Notes: generated by a model from the letters alone, not told the origin. 64,000 bases of DNA from Jeotgalibacillus salarius (GCF_004405125.1 NZ_SORX01000001.1:117460-181459); one strand, 5' to 3'. Numbered from the stretch's first letter, positions 32,922 to 44,660 are shown. Numbers and translations: made by a program.

Positions 32922-33571
32922 GAACCGCTCTCCTTAATAATTTTCAACAGGTCACTCATTTCTTTAAGCATAAAATCTGGATTGTAGGTTTCAAGATACG
33001 CTATGCCTTTTGAAGTCCATTCTACGCCGGCAGTTATCGTGCCTGCATTCTGTCCGCCCTCGATATCATGATGGTTATCACCGACCATAATCGCATGTTC
33101 AGCTTTCGAGCCGAGTGCGTCCAGTGCTTTTTGTAATGGTTCGGGGTGAGGCTTCGCATGTTCAACATCGTCAAGGCCTATCACCACATCAAAATACTGA
33201 TCAAGCTTCATCAGCTTCAGACCTCTGCGGACCATGTCATTTCGTTTAGTTGACACAATTGCCATTTTTATACCCTGTTCATGCAATGTCTGAACCGTTT
33301 CTTTCACGCCTTCAAATGGTGTCACGAGCTCATCGTGCATTTTCAGGTTATATGCTCTGTAATAATCAACCATCTCCTGTGTTCTCTCAGGATTTAGTGT
33401 CTGAAATGAATCAACCAGAGGCGGTCCCATAAATTGGAGCACATCTTCCCGGCTATATTCTCCCGGATAGTAATGATCCATGACATGTAAAAATGAAGAT
33501 ATAATTAAATCATTTGTATCAATCAGTGTGCCATCCAGATCGAATAACACTGTATCAATGCGATTGCTCAT
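32918..33571 (-). CDS. ppaX: Pyrophosphatase PpaX
   Basis: A HAD-family phosphatase (217 aa) that hydrolyses the pyrophosphate released when HPr kinase/phosphorylase dephosphorylates P-Ser-HPr. Motif I is FDLDGTLID with D11 and D13; motif III/IV is [11 protein letters not shown]...MVGDNHHDI. Cotranscription with hprK supports this role; it overlaps yvoD by 17 bases. Confidence 0.93.
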   Translation of the reverse strand: MSNRIDTVLFDLDGTLIDTNDLIISSFLHVMDHYYPGEYSREDVLQFMGPPLVDSFQTLNPERTQEMVDYYRAYNLKMHDELVTPFEGVKETVQTLHEQGIKMAIVSTKRNDMVRRGLKLMKLDQYFDVVIGLDDVEHAKPHPEPLQKALDALGSKAEHAIMVGDNHHDIEGGQNAGTITAGVEWTSKGIAYLETYNPDFMLKEMSDLLKIIKESGS

Positions 33572-34499
33572 AACTTGGTTCTCTCCTCTCAGCCCGCTTC
33601 CAGATCGCTGCTACTGTAATCGTCAGAAGAATTGCCGTTATGACTCGAATAAGCAGTAACGGTAAAATCGGAATACCCAACGGAATAAAGATTAATGTGT
33701 CCTCGACAACTGCGTGACATGCAACGAGAAAAATAAATGCCAGTGTGGCGTCTTTTTTACTGACTCCATCTTCCTGGACAGCCTTAATCATGACACCTGC
33801 TCCGTATGCAAGTCCGATTGTCAGTCCAGCCACAAGTGTCATGGACGTATTTTCTCTCATACCAAGCCCTCTTGTAATTGGGGCCATCCAGCGGGAAAAC
33901 ACATCAAGCCACTTCATATCCCGCATGATCTGGATTGCCACCATTAATGGTATCACGATCATCGCAAGCTGCAGCACGCCAAAGGCAGCTTTTTCAAGTC
34001 CAAGCAGGATGATTGAGCCCCATCCGCTGATATCCGGTTCACTAACCGGCACCATGCCATACTGGGCAATCTCACCACCACCGGTCCAGACAAGGTTAAT
34101 GACAATTGCTGATACAAAGGCCAGTCCAAGTCTGACGAGCAGCACCACCCATAGCTTTACACCAACTTTTAACGCCACACCTGTCTCAATTAACAGATTA
34201 TGAGAAAAAGAAAGCATAACAGCAATAATGAACACTTCTTTTACTGTCATTTCCAGCGATAAAATTCCGGCAATTCCCGCGTACAAATTTAACAGATTTC
34301 CTAAAACGAGTGGCACTGCTGCTTCCCCGCTCAGGCCGAACAACCCCATAAACGGCGCAATCAGTTCGGTTAAAAACGGCAAAACAGGCGTGAACTGAAG
34401 AATGGTAATGATAAAAGTGATTGGAAAAATGATTTTCCCAAGCGTCCATGTCGTATTCAGTCCAGCTTTTAAACCGTCAATAAACGTTTGCTTATTCAT
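33555..34499 (-). CDS. yvoD: Nucleoside-recognition (Gate) domain membrane protein, YvoD-like
   Basis: A 314-aa membrane protein with about eight helices and two Gate-type repeats ([24 protein letters not shown]). Substrate unknown. Its place between lgt and ppaX is as in B. subtilis. Confidence 0.85.
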   Translation of the reverse strand: MNKQTFIDGLKAGLNTTWTLGKIIFPITFIITILQFTPVLPFLTELIAPFMGLFGLSGEAAVPLVLGNLLNLYAGIAGILSLEMTVKEVFIIAVMLSFSHNLLIETGVALKVGVKLWVVLLVRLGLAFVSAIVINLVWTGGGEIAQYGMVPVSEPDISGWGSIILLGLEKAAFGVLQLAMIVIPLMVAIQIMRDMKWLDVFSRWMAPITRGLGMRENTSMTLVAGLTIGLAYGAGVMIKAVQEDGVSKKDATLAFIFLVACHAVVEDTLIFIPLGIPILPLLLIRVITAILLTITVAAIWKRAERREPSYEQSH

Positions 34500-34508
34500 T
34501 CAATTCAC

Positions 34509-35342
34509 CTAATTTCGTTTATCAGCGTAACGTGTCGTGATGCCCTGTCCAAAACGGCGGTAAAGAATCAATCCAATCGCTGCGATGACCAGCAAAATTG
34601 AAATCGCCTGTGCAACGCGGATTGTTTCAGTCAGCATCAGACTATCTGTACGCAATCCTTCTATAAAAGCACGTCCGACTGAATACCAAATCACATAATT
34701 CAGGAAGATTTCCCCGCGAAGTGGATTTACTTTTCTTAATAAAAGTAATAAAATCAGCACACCTAAACTCCACACCGACTCATACAAAAATGTCGGATGG
34801 TAATAGGCATAGCTTCCGTTCACATTGATATACATCTGATTAATGATCCATTCAGGTATCATCAATCCTTCAAGAAAACTGCGTGACACCTCGCCGCCAT
34901 GCGCTTCCTGATTAATAAAGTTGCCCCAGCGCCCGAGCATCTGACCGAGGATAATACTAGGCGCAGCAATATCGACAATCTTCCAGAAAGAAAGACCTTT
35001 CTTTTTCGCAAACACTACACCTGTAGCGACTGAGCCGATTAGCGCTCCATGGATCGCAATTCCGCCGTTCCAGATCGCCATGATTTCGCCCGGGTTCTGC
35101 GCATAGTAATCCCACTGAAAAATCACATAATAAATTCTGGCACTGATAATCGCAATCGGCACTGCCCAGATTAAAAGATCTGCGAACATATCTCTCGGCA
35201 TCCCGAGGCGGTTCGCTTCGTGATTAGCCATCAGATATCCGAGTACAATTCCTGTTCCGATAATCAGTCCATACCATGCCACGCTGAGCGGTCCGACGCT
35301 GAATGCAATCGGATCAATCGGCTGGGCTGTTAAAAGCATCAT
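34509..35342 (-). CDS. lgt: Prolipoprotein diacylglyceryl transferase
   Basis: Transfers diacylglycerol to the lipobox cysteine of prolipoproteins; 277 aa, seven membrane helices. [13 protein letters not shown] and [15 protein letters not shown] are the Lgt signature regions. Substrates in this window include the SurA_N and CccB lipoproteins. GGAGG lies seven bases before ATG 35342. Confidence 0.97.
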   Translation of the reverse strand: MMLLTAQPIDPIAFSVGPLSVAWYGLIIGTGIVLGYLMANHEANRLGMPRDMFADLLIWAVPIAIISARIYYVIFQWDYYAQNPGEIMAIWNGGIAIHGALIGSVATGVVFAKKKGLSFWKIVDIAAPSIILGQMLGRWGNFINQEAHGGEVSRSFLEGLMIPEWIINQMYINVNGSYAYYHPTFLYESVWSLGVLILLLLLRKVNPLRGEIFLNYVIWYSVGRAFIEGLRTDSLMLTETIRVAQAISILLVIAAIGLILYRRFGQGITTRYADKRN

Positions 35343-35357
35343 AAGTTTTCCTCCTGA

Positions 35358-36293
35358 TTAAATGTCGTCATGATCCCCATCTACAATAATGTCGTTCAGA
35401 CGACTTGAAAATTGTTCAGCTGCATTCATACCCATTCTTTTTAAACGGAAGTTCATCGCCGCAACTTCAATAATGACAGCCAGATTTCGACCTGGACGAA
35501 CCGGCAGCGTAATTTTCGTAACATCTGTATCAACAATTTTCATCGTCTCTTCATCAAGTCCCAGACGATCATACTGTTTCGTCTTATCCCAGATTTCCAG
35601 ATCAATGACGAGCGTGACACGTTTGTGACTGCGTACTGCACCGGCACCGAATAACGTCATCACATTAATAATGCCAAGTCCCCTGATCTCAAGTAAGTGC
35701 TCAATGAGTTCCGGTGATGAACCGATTAATGTATCCGTATCTTCCTGGCGAATTTCCACGCTGTCATCCGCTACAAGACGATGTCCGCGTTTCACCAGCT
35801 CAAGCGCTGTTTCACTCTTACCTACACCACTTTTACCAGTGATTAAGACCCCAACACCATAAATATCAACGAGCACACCATGAAGAGCAGTCGTCGGCGC
35901 AAGCTTGCTCTCAAGAAAGTTAGTCAGACGGCTTGAAAAACGCGTCGTTTTAACCGGTGTTTTCATGACCGGTACCTGATTTAGCTCAGAAGCCTCAATT
36001 AATTCCTTAGGCACTTCAATATCACGTGACAAAATAATGCCCGGTGTATTATCCGTACAAAGCTGATTCATCCGGTCCTTTCTTTCATCCGTTGAAAGAA
36101 GTTCATAAAAAGACATTTCAGTCCGTCCGAGCAATTGAATACGCTCAGCAGGATAATAGCTGAAATAACCCGCCATTTCCAGACCCGGTCTTGATATATC
36201 ACTCGTTGTTACCGGGCGGTGAATGCCTTCCTCACCACTGACCAGCTCGAGTTTAAACTTCTCAATAATTTCATTCGTCGTCACTTTAGCCAT
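35358..36293 (-). CDS. hprK: HPr kinase/phosphorylase
   Basis: Phosphorylates or dephosphorylates Ser46 of HPr and Crh, the switch of carbon catabolite repression; 311 aa. H138, Walker A GKSGVGKS (153-160), and the HPrK signature [19 protein letters not shown] are present. First gene of its operon; Crh (14897-15154) and a candidate cre site (13151) are also in this window. Confidence 0.97.
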   Translation of the reverse strand: MAKVTTNEIIEKFKLELVSGEEGIHRPVTTSDISRPGLEMAGYFSYYPAERIQLLGRTEMSFYELLSTDERKDRMNQLCTDNTPGIILSRDIEVPKELIEASELNQVPVMKTPVKTTRFSSRLTNFLESKLAPTTALHGVLVDIYGVGVLITGKSGVGKSETALELVKRGHRLVADDSVEIRQEDTDTLIGSSPELIEHLLEIRGLGIINVMTLFGAGAVRSHKRVTLVIDLEIWDKTKQYDRLGLDEETMKIVDTDVTKITLPVRPGRNLAVIIEVAAMNFRLKRMGMNAAEQFSSRLNDIIVDGDHDDI

Positions 36294-36466
36294 AAAGAAC
36301 CTCCTACCTTATCTCACATACAGTCTATTGTAGCACTTTGAAAAATGAAGCACTACATTAGAAAACCGAAACATTTTTGACAAGGTGTCTGAATGTTTGG
36401 AGATAGACGATCTTTTAAGTGCACGACCGAAACCCGCACCTCACTTATATTAAAGGAGGAACTTTT

Positions 36467-37120
36467 ATGACAATCGTTTGTATCGATGCAGGCCACAGCT
36501 ATAGCACTCCGGGTAAAAGAAGTCCGGATGGCATGAACGAGTATGCATTTAACAAAGCCGCAGCACTTGCAGCTAAAAAAATATTGCTGCGGGCAGGAGT
36601 AACTGTTTTAACACCACACCGTGATGACTACGACGTACCGCTTTCTGCGAGAACAAACCTCGCTAATGATGGACGTGCGGATTTGTTTATTTCTATACAT
36701 GCAAATGCGTTTGGTGGATCAGTCTGGAATGGTGTGCAGGGGATAGAAACTTATATTCATAACCTTCATTCAAATGAGGAAAATAAATTGGCACATCATG
36801 TTCACAGTCATTTAATTAAAACGACCAAGAGACCTGACAGAGGAATTAAAAAAGCTGACTTTCACGTTCTCCGGGAAACAAAAATGCCTTCGATTCTTGT
36901 GGAATGTGGATTTATGACAAACCGACAGGAAAAGCAGCTGCTCGCAAGTGACCAGTACCGCACTTTATGCGGCGAAGCGATAGGTAGAGGCATACTTGAA
37001 TTTCTGGGGAAAGCTAAAAGGATCTACTTTGTTCAGACAGGGGCATTTTTGGACCGGGATAATGCAGAAAATCAGTTGGCGGCGTTGAAAAAAGCGGGGT
37101 TTGAAGCCATTATTAAATAA
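36467..37120 (+). CDS. N-acetylmuramoyl-L-alanine amidase, CwlC-like
   Basis: A zinc amidase (Amidase_3, 217 aa) cleaving peptide stems from peptidoglycan. Zinc ligands H10, E25 and H78, and catalytic E146 (ILVECGFM). The C-terminus (RIYFVQTGAFLDRDNAENQL) is a single, shortened SPOR-like repeat. There is no signal peptide, as in the mother-cell lysis enzyme CwlC, so a sporulation role is inferred. AAAGGAGG is upstream of ATG 36467. Confidence 0.87.
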   Translation: MTIVCIDAGHSYSTPGKRSPDGMNEYAFNKAAALAAKKILLRAGVTVLTPHRDDYDVPLSARTNLANDGRADLFISIHANAFGGSVWNGVQGIETYIHNLHSNEENKLAHHVHSHLIKTTKRPDRGIKKADFHVLRETKMPSILVECGFMTNRQEKQLLASDQYRTLCGEAIGRGILEFLGKAKRIYFVQTGAFLDRDNAENQLAALKKAGFEAIIK

Positions 37121-37129
37121 TGTTAATAA

Positions 37130-37176
37130 GCAAATTAAAAAGAAGTCTGCGCTGTGCAGACTTCTTTTTAATTTGC
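37130..37176. terminator. Perfect 21-bp palindromic terminator
   Basis: Arms 37130-37150 and 37156-37176, loop GCTGT. It contains A and T runs and serves two convergent genes; the minus-strand gene stops inside it. Confidence 0.85.
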
Positions 37177-37431
37177 ATTTGATACTTCTGTATTTTGTTT
37201 TCCTGAAGAAAAACGCATTTTCAGACCCAGCGCCAGAATAGCAACTGAAATCAACAGACTGATTCCACCAACACCCCAGTTAAAAATGAGCAGAATCCAT
37301 TTAAACAGACCCATAATGTCAGTATTCATCGTCACCAGGGCCAGTACAACAAATAGGACACCTGTTCCAAGAAATGCAGCTCCAACCGTACTGAAACCGA
37401 ACCACATGATGCGGTTAATAAACGTCTCCAT
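37168..37431 (-). CDS. Small two-helix membrane protein, unknown function
   Basis: 87 aa with two to three hydrophobic segments (about 10-35 and 45-70) and a charged C-terminus. I do not recognise a family. ATG 37431 has GAGG three bases upstream; GTG 37440 is an alternative. It is convergent with the amidase and downstream of yvlB with a terminator between, so it seems to be its own unit. Confidence 0.6.
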   Translation of the reverse strand: METFINRIMWFGFSTVGAAFLGTGVLFVVLALVTMNTDIMGLFKWILLIFNWGVGGISLLISVAILALGLKMRFSSGKQNTEVSNAN

Positions 37432-37499
37432 CTTCCTCACCCGCCTTATGTATTTATTGTACTATACCATGATGAGAGGGTTTGGAAACATTTTATCGT

Positions 37500-37690
37500 G
37501 ATGAGGTACGTAGAGGCGGGTCTGTCCCAGGTCTACGGTGGATATTCCAGACCTTTGAGAACAATCAATTCACGAAATAGGACACTCACGGGCAGTAATA
37601 GCGCACTCAACCCGGGTGTATCGCACCATCACCGGCTGAAATAGCGACATCACACACGAATCATGCACACTCAGTCAGGCTCAGAGGTCC
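37500..37690 (+). repeat. Word array E (ATAGCGCACTC words)
   Basis: Words of about 22 bases: TAATAGCGCACTC-AACCCGGGTGT, ATCGCACCATC-ACCGGCTGAA, ATAGCGACATC-ACACACGAATC, ATGCACACTC-AGTCAGG. The second halves (AACCCGGGTGT, ACCGGC, ACACACGAA) match those of class A arrays in the same order, although the leading words differ. A phrase GGCGGGTCTGTCCCAGGTCTAC opens it. Confidence 0.75.
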
Positions 37691-37701
37691 GCATTAAAAA
37701 C

Positions 37702-37753
37702 AAAACAGCCTGATGCGCTGGTCTGGGGGGGACGCGCATCAGGCTGTTTTTTA
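37702..37753. terminator. Bidirectional terminator after yvlB
   Basis: AACAGCCTGATGCGC/GCGCATCAGGCTGTT with a 15-base G-rich loop and T run. Confidence 0.85.
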
Positions 37754-37790
37754 TATGTGTGAATCCTGGTCACCTATTTAGACGAAATAC

Positions 37791-39050
37791 TTAAGCGTTT
37801 GTTTCACTCTTTTTTGAATAAGATTTGACCATTACAGCTCCGGTTTTGGCATCTGCTGTAATATAGAGCTTAGATGCACCTTCACGATCTTTTCGGAAGT
37901 TCAACCTGCGCTGCATCATTTCTTCGCGTTCTTCAACATGATCCATCTGATCAAAATCAACCTTCAGTTTCCCGAAATTTGTTTTGAGCGTTCCATCAAG
38001 TGAAATGGAGTCAGGCACGTTGATTTCGATTGGTCCCGCAAGCGTCTTTGCCTCAATTCTCCGGGCAGAAGTGCTCGATGTACTGCAGACAACTTTTCCA
38101 TTAACAGATTGCGCATCGATTTCATCGATTGCACCTTCTACATTTACTTTACCGTTAACTGATTCAGCTTCAATCAGATCCGCACGAGTATTTTCAACGT
38201 TAATGCCACCATTTGCAGTTTCAAGCTCTGCTTTTTCAATCAGCATGTTTGAAAGTTCAATTTTCCCGTTTGCTGTACGTACTTTAACTTTATTTACATT
38301 ACCGCCTTCAGCGTGGAATTTGCCGTTGAATAATCGGATATCCCATCTTTCATAACTCGCTTTCGGCACATAAAGAACTGTATCCAGGCTCATCATTTTC
38401 AAATCAGAAATAAAGCGGAGTTTCTTGAAGTTCGTATTAAAGACTACAGAATCCTTCAGATGCTGCTTTGCTTTGAATTCATCGTCTTCCCGGTAAACTT
38501 TTACGTTACATTCCGCTCTCACGAAATCTTCATCCCAAGGACGAATAACGAGCTTCCCGTTGGCAATACTTGCTTCAATGTCAATCAGTTCAGCTTTTTC
38601 TGATTCAAAGGCATGTTTGAATTCCATTGACGGTCCCATGTTAAATTCCAGGTCCAGTCCTCTGACTTTTTCAAATGCAGTTTGGACGAAATCAGTCAGC
38701 TTATCTTTCTGTTGCTGTGTATTTCTTTTATTCTGTTCTGTTTTAAAATCAGTTGCCTTTTTCTCAACTTTACCAAACAGGTCATTGATCATTTCATCAA
38801 TGTTAAATGGGAAGTCTTTTTTCTGAGAGCTGCCCTGACCGCTGGTTCCTGAGTCAGTTGACTCTTTCTCACGTGAATGACTTTGTTTCTCATAAGTCGT
38901 TTCCTGATGAGTGGAAGTTGTGCTGCTGCTTGCAGAACTCGCACTGCTGCCTGGATTCTTTTCAAGTGCTTCTAAAAGCGTTAAAGCCTCTGACGCAGTG
39001 ATCGTTCCTTTTTCCACCATACTTAAAATTCTCTTGCGTTCGTTTTCCAT
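37791..39050 (-). CDS. yvlB: YvlB-like DUF4097 cell-envelope stress protein
   Basis: 419 aa. N-terminal small domain (MENERKRILSMVEKGTITASEALTLLEAL), a Ser/Thr-rich linker (about 33-80), then a DUF4097 beta-helix with repeats of the type TANGKIEL, TANGGINV, SVNGKVNV and SVNGKVVC. B. subtilis yvlB belongs to a sigma-W envelope-stress operon; a sigma-W-type promoter is seen here too. Molecular function unknown. Confidence 0.85.
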   Translation of the reverse strand: MENERKRILSMVEKGTITASEALTLLEALEKNPGSSASSASSSTTSTHQETTYEKQSHSREKESTDSGTSGQGSSQKKDFPFNIDEMINDLFGKVEKKATDFKTEQNKRNTQQQKDKLTDFVQTAFEKVRGLDLEFNMGPSMEFKHAFESEKAELIDIEASIANGKLVIRPWDEDFVRAECNVKVYREDDEFKAKQHLKDSVVFNTNFKKLRFISDLKMMSLDTVLYVPKASYERWDIRLFNGKFHAEGGNVNKVKVRTANGKIELSNMLIEKAELETANGGINVENTRADLIEAESVNGKVNVEGAIDEIDAQSVNGKVVCSTSSTSARRIEAKTLAGPIEINVPDSISLDGTLKTNFGKLKVDFDQMDHVEEREEMMQRRLNFRKDREGASKLYITADAKTGAVMVKSYSKKSETNA

Positions 39051-39113
39051 GTATTTGACACTCTCCTTTTTGTTGAAATTGCCTCTACAATCTATTGAAC
39101 GTGCTACCCTTTA

Positions 39114-39139
39114 TACGAATGAACGGAATAAAAGTTTCA
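39114..39139 (-). promoter_or_regulatory. Sigma-W-type promoter of yvlB
   Basis: TGAAAC (39134-39139), 16-base spacer, CGTATA (39112-39117) toward yvlB; fits the ECF sigma-W consensus TGAAAC-N16-CGTA exactly. Confidence 0.8.
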
Positions 39140-39218
39140 TTTGATTATTAGCATGACAGATAAACGGGAAATGATAACCGGTCCTGAGGCTGATTTTTTG
39201 CTAAACCTGCAGATCGGT

Positions 39219-42101
39219 TTAAGCGTTGACTTTTTCGCCTGTCCGTTCAGCCATTCTATCTTCCATGCGGCTGCGATCACGGTCCAGTACCGGTTTCAGA
39301 TAGCTCCCGGTATAAGATTCTTTCACTTCAGCGATCTCCTCAGGTGTACCGCATGCGAGAATAGTTCCACCACGGTCACCGCCTTCTGGTCCCAGGTCGA
39401 TAATATAGTCAGACGCTTTAATAACGTCCAGATTGTGTTCGATAATTAAGACAGTATCTCCGTTATCTACAAGGCGTTGCAGGACAGTCAATAAACGTGA
39501 AATATCATCTACATGAAGACCTGTTGTCGGTTCATCCAGAATATACATTGATTTGCCGTTTGAACGTTTGTGCAGTTCTGATGCCAGTTTCACACGCTGG
39601 GCTTCACCACCGGAAAGTGTTGTAGCAGGCTGACCGAGTGTGACGTAGCCAAGTCCAACGTCCACGATCGTTTGAAGTTTACGGCTTATTTTTGGAATGT
39701 TTTCAAAAAATGAAAGTCCGTCTTCAACTGTCATCTCTAAAACATCAGCAATATTTTTACCTTTATACTTCACTTCGAGCGTTTCACGGTTATAGCGCTT
39801 GCCATGACATACTTCACAAGGTACGTAGACATCGGGCAGAAAATGCATTTCAATTTTGATAATTCCGTCCCCGCGACAGGCTTCACAGCGGCCACCTTTT
39901 ACGTTAAAGCTGAAGCGGCCTTTTTTGTATCCACGCACTTTCGCTTCATTCGTCGTTGCATATACATCACGGATATCATCAAATACCCCGGTATAAGTGG
40001 CAGGATTTGAACGCGGTGTTCTGCCGATTGGAGACTGGTCAATATCAATCACTTTTTCAAGCTGATCGATTCCTTTAATTTCTTTATGCTCACCAGGTTT
40101 CACTTTAGAACGGTGCAGTTTTTGTGCAAGTGACTTATGAAGAATACTGTTAATCAGCGTACTTTTTCCTGATCCGGAAACGCCTGTGACAGATGTAAAT
40201 AAACCAAGAGGAATTTTAACATCCACTTCCTTCAGGTTGTTTTCGTTGGCTCCCCTGATTTCAAGCTGGCGTTTTTTATCCGGCTTTCTGCGCTCAGCCG
40301 GCAGAGGAATAAATTTCTTACCTGATAAATATTGTCCAGTAAGTGATTTGCTGCTTTTCATCACCTGTTTTGGTGTACCGGCAGCTACAATCTCTCCTCC
40401 GTGAACACCAGCTCCGGGTCCTACATCAATTAAGTAATCCGCAGCCATCATCGTATCTTCATCGTGTTCAACAACGATAAGCGTATTGCCGATATCACGC
40501 ATATTTTTAAGTGTACCAATCAGACGGTCATTATCACGCTGGTGCAGGCCGATTGAAGGTTCATCAAGAATATACAGCACACCAGTCAGCTGTGAACCGA
40601 TCTGAGTTGCGAGCCGAATCCGCTGCGCTTCCCCACCGGATAATGTTCCTGCCGAACGACTGAGTGTTAAATAATCGAGACCAACGTTGATCAGGAAATT
40701 TAAACGCTCATGAATTTCACGCAGAATCAATCTGGCAATCTGCATTTCTTTTTCTGATAGCTCAAGCTGATCAAAGAATTCATTTGCTTCTTCAATTGAA
40801 AATGATGTGACATGTCCAATATGAAGATCCTGAACTTTTACAGCCAGGCTTTCACGCTTCAGACGATGCCCTTCACATGCCGGGCAGTGATGCTTCGCCA
40901 TATACTTCTGCATCTGCTCACGAATATAGTCGGAGCTTGTCTCGCGGTATCGCCGCTCGACGTTGCGCATTACCCCTTCAAAGTTGATGTTATTTTCACG
41001 AACCTGTCCAAAATCGTTTTCATAGCGGAAATAAATCTTATCTTTGCCGGAACCTTTTAAAATTTTATCCATCTTTTTCTTCGGAATGTCTTTAACAGGG
41101 ATATCCATATCAATATCGTAATGTTCACAGACTGCTTTCAGCATAGATGGATAATATTGTGAACTTGTCGGTTCCCAGGGCGCAATCGCATTGTCGTTCA
41201 GAGAAAGGTTCCAGTCCGGAATGACAAGCTCAAGATCCACTTCAAGCTTCGTTCCTAACCCGTCACAATCCGGACATGCACCAAACGGCGAGTTAAATGA
41301 AAACATGCGCGGCTCAAGTTCTTCTATTGAGAATCCACAAACCGGGCACGCGTGATGCTCATTAAACTTAATCTCTTCTTCACCGATTACATCTACAATG
41401 ACATTACCGTCACCCAGCTTCAACGCTGCTTCAAGTGAATCTGCAAGACGGGCTTCAGCGCCTTCTTTTACCACGATTCTGTCGATGATCACTTCAATCG
41501 AATGCTTCTTATTTTTATCCAACTCGATTTCATCACTGACGTCCATCATTTCACCGTTTACCCTGATACGTACATACCCCTGCTTCTTTACATCCTCAAG
41601 AATTTTGGCATGCGTGCCTTTACGGCCTGCAACCAGTGGGGCCAGAACCTGCAGCTTCGTCCTTTCAGGATATTCATAAATGCGGTCGACCATTTGTTCA
41701 ACAGTCTGAGAGGTAATCTCAATCCCATGATCCGGGCAGACAGGGCGTCCAACCCTTGCAAATAACAGTCTTAAATAATCGTAAATCTCAGTGACTGTTC
41801 CAACTGTTGAACGCGGGTTTTTACTAGTTGTTTTCTGATCAATTGAAATTGCCGGGGATAAGCCTTCAATAGTGTCAACATCCGGTTTATCCATCTGGCC
41901 AAGAAACTGTCTTGCATAAGCTGAAAGAGACTCAACATAACGTCTCTGCCCTTCAGCATATATCGTGTCAAAAGCTAGTGATGACTTACCTGATCCTGAA
42001 AGACCTGTCATCACTACGAGTTTGTCACGCGGAATTTTAATATCTATATTTTTAAGGTTATGAGCGCGGGCGCCCTGTATAATAATCTGATCTTTACCCA
42101 T
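39219..42101 (-). CDS. uvrA: Excinuclease ABC subunit A
   Basis: DNA damage sensor of nucleotide excision repair; 960 aa. Two ABC ATPase halves ([11 protein letters not shown] near 32-42; [12 protein letters not shown] near 640), two LSGGEAQR signatures, and two zinc modules ([27 protein letters not shown]...CEVCHGKRY). It starts seven bases after uvrB. Confidence 0.98.
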   Translation of the reverse strand: MGKDQIIIQGARAHNLKNIDIKIPRDKLVVMTGLSGSGKSSLAFDTIYAEGQRRYVESLSAYARQFLGQMDKPDVDTIEGLSPAISIDQKTTSKNPRSTVGTVTEIYDYLRLLFARVGRPVCPDHGIEITSQTVEQMVDRIYEYPERTKLQVLAPLVAGRKGTHAKILEDVKKQGYVRIRVNGEMMDVSDEIELDKNKKHSIEVIIDRIVVKEGAEARLADSLEAALKLGDGNVIVDVIGEEEIKFNEHHACPVCGFSIEELEPRMFSFNSPFGACPDCDGLGTKLEVDLELVIPDWNLSLNDNAIAPWEPTSSQYYPSMLKAVCEHYDIDMDIPVKDIPKKKMDKILKGSGKDKIYFRYENDFGQVRENNINFEGVMRNVERRYRETSSDYIREQMQKYMAKHHCPACEGHRLKRESLAVKVQDLHIGHVTSFSIEEANEFFDQLELSEKEMQIARLILREIHERLNFLINVGLDYLTLSRSAGTLSGGEAQRIRLATQIGSQLTGVLYILDEPSIGLHQRDNDRLIGTLKNMRDIGNTLIVVEHDEDTMMAADYLIDVGPGAGVHGGEIVAAGTPKQVMKSSKSLTGQYLSGKKFIPLPAERRKPDKKRQLEIRGANENNLKEVDVKIPLGLFTSVTGVSGSGKSTLINSILHKSLAQKLHRSKVKPGEHKEIKGIDQLEKVIDIDQSPIGRTPRSNPATYTGVFDDIRDVYATTNEAKVRGYKKGRFSFNVKGGRCEACRGDGIIKIEMHFLPDVYVPCEVCHGKRYNRETLEVKYKGKNIADVLEMTVEDGLSFFENIPKISRKLQTIVDVGLGYVTLGQPATTLSGGEAQRVKLASELHKRSNGKSMYILDEPTTGLHVDDISRLLTVLQRLVDNGDTVLIIEHNLDVIKASDYIIDLGPEGGDRGGTILACGTPEEIAEVKESYTGSYLKPVLDRDRSRMEDRMAERTGEKVNA

Positions 42102-42108
42102 TGTCAGG

Positions 42109-44091
42109 TCATCCTTCCGCTTTCAATTCTAAAATAAGGTCGCGCAATTCAGCCGCTTTTTCAAAATCAAGCGCTCGTGCTGCTTCCTTCATTTCAATTT
42201 CCATTGATTCAATCACTTTGCCACGTTCCTTCTTAGACAGTTTCTTCATCTGTTCAGCAGGAGATACATACTCTTCTGATTCTTCAGCAGCATGCGTAGC
42301 TCTGATTACATCGCGGATCTCCTTATTAATCGTAACCGGAGTAATCCCGTGTTTTTCATTATAAGCAACCTGTTTCTCACGTCTTCTTTCAGTCTCATCC
42401 ATCGCACGCTGCATGGAATCAGTTACTTTATCGGCGTACAAAATAACATGACCATTTGAGTTACGTGCCGCACGTCCAATTGTCTGAATCAGTGCACGGT
42501 CAGAACGTAAGAAGCCTTCTTTATCTGCATCCAAAATGGTGATCAGTGATACTTCAGGTATATCCAAACCTTCTCTAAGCAGGTTAATCCCGATCAGGAC
42601 ATCATACTTACCAATTCTAAGATCCCTGATGATCTCGATCCGCTCGAGCGTTTTTACTTCGGAATGAAGATATTGAACCTTAATGCCGATTTCTTTCAAA
42701 TAATCGGTCAGGTCTTCAGACATTTTTTTGGTCAGTGTTGTAATCAGCGTCCGCTCATTTTTCTCAATTCGCTCCTGAATTTCACCGAGTAAATCATCAA
42801 TCTGTCCTTCACTTGGTCTGATTTCAATCGTCGGATCAAGCAGACCGGTTGGACGGATAATCTGTTCAACCATTTCACCCGTATGTTCAATTTCATATGG
42901 ACCAGGTGTTGCTGATACATATATCGCACGGTTCACATGCTTTTCAAATTCCTCAAATTTTAATGGACGGTTATCCATTGCAGACGGCAAACGGAACCCG
43001 TGATCTACAAGTACTTTCTTACGCGCCTGGTCCCCGTTATACATACCGCGGATTTGCGGAAGCGTAACGTGGGATTCATCGATGACAAGCAGGAAATCAT
43101 CCGGAAAATAATCAATCAATGTATACGGTGTTGCCCCTGCTTCACGCAACGTTAAGTGTCTTGAATAGTTTTCAATCCCTGAACAGAATCCCATCTCTCT
43201 CATCATTTCCAGATCATAGCGTGTACGCTGTTCGAGACGCTGTGCTTCAAGCAAATGATCGTCCGCTCTTAAGATTTTCAACTGTTCTTCAAGCTCTATT
43301 TCAATATTTTCAATCGCTTTGCGCATTTTTTCTTCACGCGTCACGAAGTGGGATGCAGGGAAAACTGCCACGTGATCACGGTCACCAAGAATTTCGCCTG
43401 TTAGTGCATCCACCATTCTGATCCGGTCTATTTCATCTCCGAAAAACTCTACACGGATACAATGCTCATCATTTTTAGCAGGGAAAATCTCTACAACATC
43501 ACCGCGCACACGGAAAGTTCCGCGCGTAAATGCAATATCATTACGCTCATACTGAATGTCAACCAGCCTTCTCAGCAGCTGATTACGTTCGATCTCCATA
43601 CCCATTCTTAATGAAACAACCAATTCCTTATATTCTTCCGGCGAACCTAAACCGTAGATGCAGGAAACGGATGAAATGATGATCACGTCATCACGTTCAA
43701 ATAATGAAGACGTGGCAGAGTGTCGCAGCTTATCAATTTCATCGTTGATACTCGCATCTTTTTCTATAAAAGTATCCGTCTGCGGCACATAGGCCTCAGG
43801 CTGATAATAGTCATAATAGCTGACAAAATATTCAACTGCATTATTAGGGAAAAACTCTTTAAATTCACTGTACAATTGTCCCGCAAGCGTTTTGTTATGG
43901 GCAATGACCAGCGTTGGTCTTTTTACTTCCTGCACAACATTCGAAACCGTAAAGGTCTTCCCTGTACCGGTTGCACCGAGTAATGTCTGGTGTTGCTTAT
44001 TCTGTTCCAAGCCCTCTACAAGCTTCTTAATTGCAGCAGGCTGATCCCCCGCTGGCTGATATTTTGACTGCAAATCAAATTCCTGCACCAT
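42109..44091 (-). CDS. uvrB: Excinuclease ABC subunit B
   Basis: Helicase-like damage-verification subunit; 660 aa. Walker A GATGTGKT (39-46), the damage-clamping hairpin [16 protein letters not shown] box, helicase motif [11 protein letters not shown], and the C-terminal UVR domain ([20 protein letters not shown]) that contacts UvrA/UvrC. First gene of uvrBA. Confidence 0.98.
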   Translation of the reverse strand: MVQEFDLQSKYQPAGDQPAAIKKLVEGLEQNKQHQTLLGATGTGKTFTVSNVVQEVKRPTLVIAHNKTLAGQLYSEFKEFFPNNAVEYFVSYYDYYQPEAYVPQTDTFIEKDASINDEIDKLRHSATSSLFERDDVIIISSVSCIYGLGSPEEYKELVVSLRMGMEIERNQLLRRLVDIQYERNDIAFTRGTFRVRGDVVEIFPAKNDEHCIRVEFFGDEIDRIRMVDALTGEILGDRDHVAVFPASHFVTREEKMRKAIENIEIELEEQLKILRADDHLLEAQRLEQRTRYDLEMMREMGFCSGIENYSRHLTLREAGATPYTLIDYFPDDFLLVIDESHVTLPQIRGMYNGDQARKKVLVDHGFRLPSAMDNRPLKFEEFEKHVNRAIYVSATPGPYEIEHTGEMVEQIIRPTGLLDPTIEIRPSEGQIDDLLGEIQERIEKNERTLITTLTKKMSEDLTDYLKEIGIKVQYLHSEVKTLERIEIIRDLRIGKYDVLIGINLLREGLDIPEVSLITILDADKEGFLRSDRALIQTIGRAARNSNGHVILYADKVTDSMQRAMDETERRREKQVAYNEKHGITPVTINKEIRDVIRATHAAEESEEYVSPAEQMKKLSKKERGKVIESMEIEMKEAARALDFEKAAELRDLILELKAEG

Positions 44092-44232
44092 ATGTGTTAC
44101 GCCTCCTAAAAATAATTCCGAAAAAACCTTCTTCTATATTCATACCCTTTATGATGAAACGAAACAGGGTTTATGGCAAATTAATTGTCTCAACCAGTTT
44201 ACCACCATGAGATTGAAAATGACAGCAAAAAG

Positions 44233-44246
44233 CGAACATACATTCT
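44233..44246. promoter_or_regulatory. Weak LexA-box candidate upstream of uvrB
   Basis: CGAACATACATTCT matches the Bacillus SOS box CGAACRNRYGTTYG at all but two positions. It lies about 140 bases before the uvrB start. Confidence 0.4.
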
Positions 44247-44271
44247 CAAAAAGCATCTTGAGCTGTTTTAA

Positions 44272-44402
44272 CCGCTGACCCTTTCCGTTCAGGGCTGCGC
44301 TTTCCTGCCCCCGGGCGGTGAGCCTCCTCAGCTTCGCTTGCGGGGTCTCACCTGACCCTTTCCGGGGCGGGAGTCTCCGCCCTCCACTACAAGGGTCAGC
44401 TG
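44272..44402 (-). repeat. Structured GC-rich repeat, copy R12 (type II)
   Basis: Almost identical in its centre to R11; outer arms GCTGACC/GGTCAGC. Between csbA and uvrB. Confidence 0.88.
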
Positions 44403-44474
44403 AATTTTGTTAAAGAATTTAAATAATTCATTGGCATTTAATCATTTTTACATAACATAGTTATTCTACACACT

Positions 44475-44602
44475 CAGCTGATCGGAGTGGAAGGCGGTGA
44501 CTCCGGAGCGATAAGCGGGACAGCTGAGACCCCGCAGCCAAAGGCGAGGAGGCTCAGCGACCGCCGCTCGGAAAGCATCCGCCTGGAGCGCAGATCAGCG
44601 GT
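44475..44602 (+). repeat. Structured GC-rich repeat, copy R13 (type I)
   Basis: CAGCTGATC/GATCAGC, GGTGACTCC with GGAAAGCATCC, GAGCG/CGCTC, GCGG/CCGC, GCTGAG/CTCAGC. Convergent with R12. Confidence 0.88.
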
Positions 44603-44619
44603 TCTCCAGAGCGATACAG

Positions 44620-44660
44620 AAAAACAGCACAGAATCTATGCGATTCCGCGCTGCTTTTTG
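44620..44660 (-). terminator. csbA terminator
   Basis: GCAGCGCGGAATC/GATTCTGTGCTG stem followed by TTTTT; its left arm overlaps the csbA stop codon. Confidence 0.75.
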
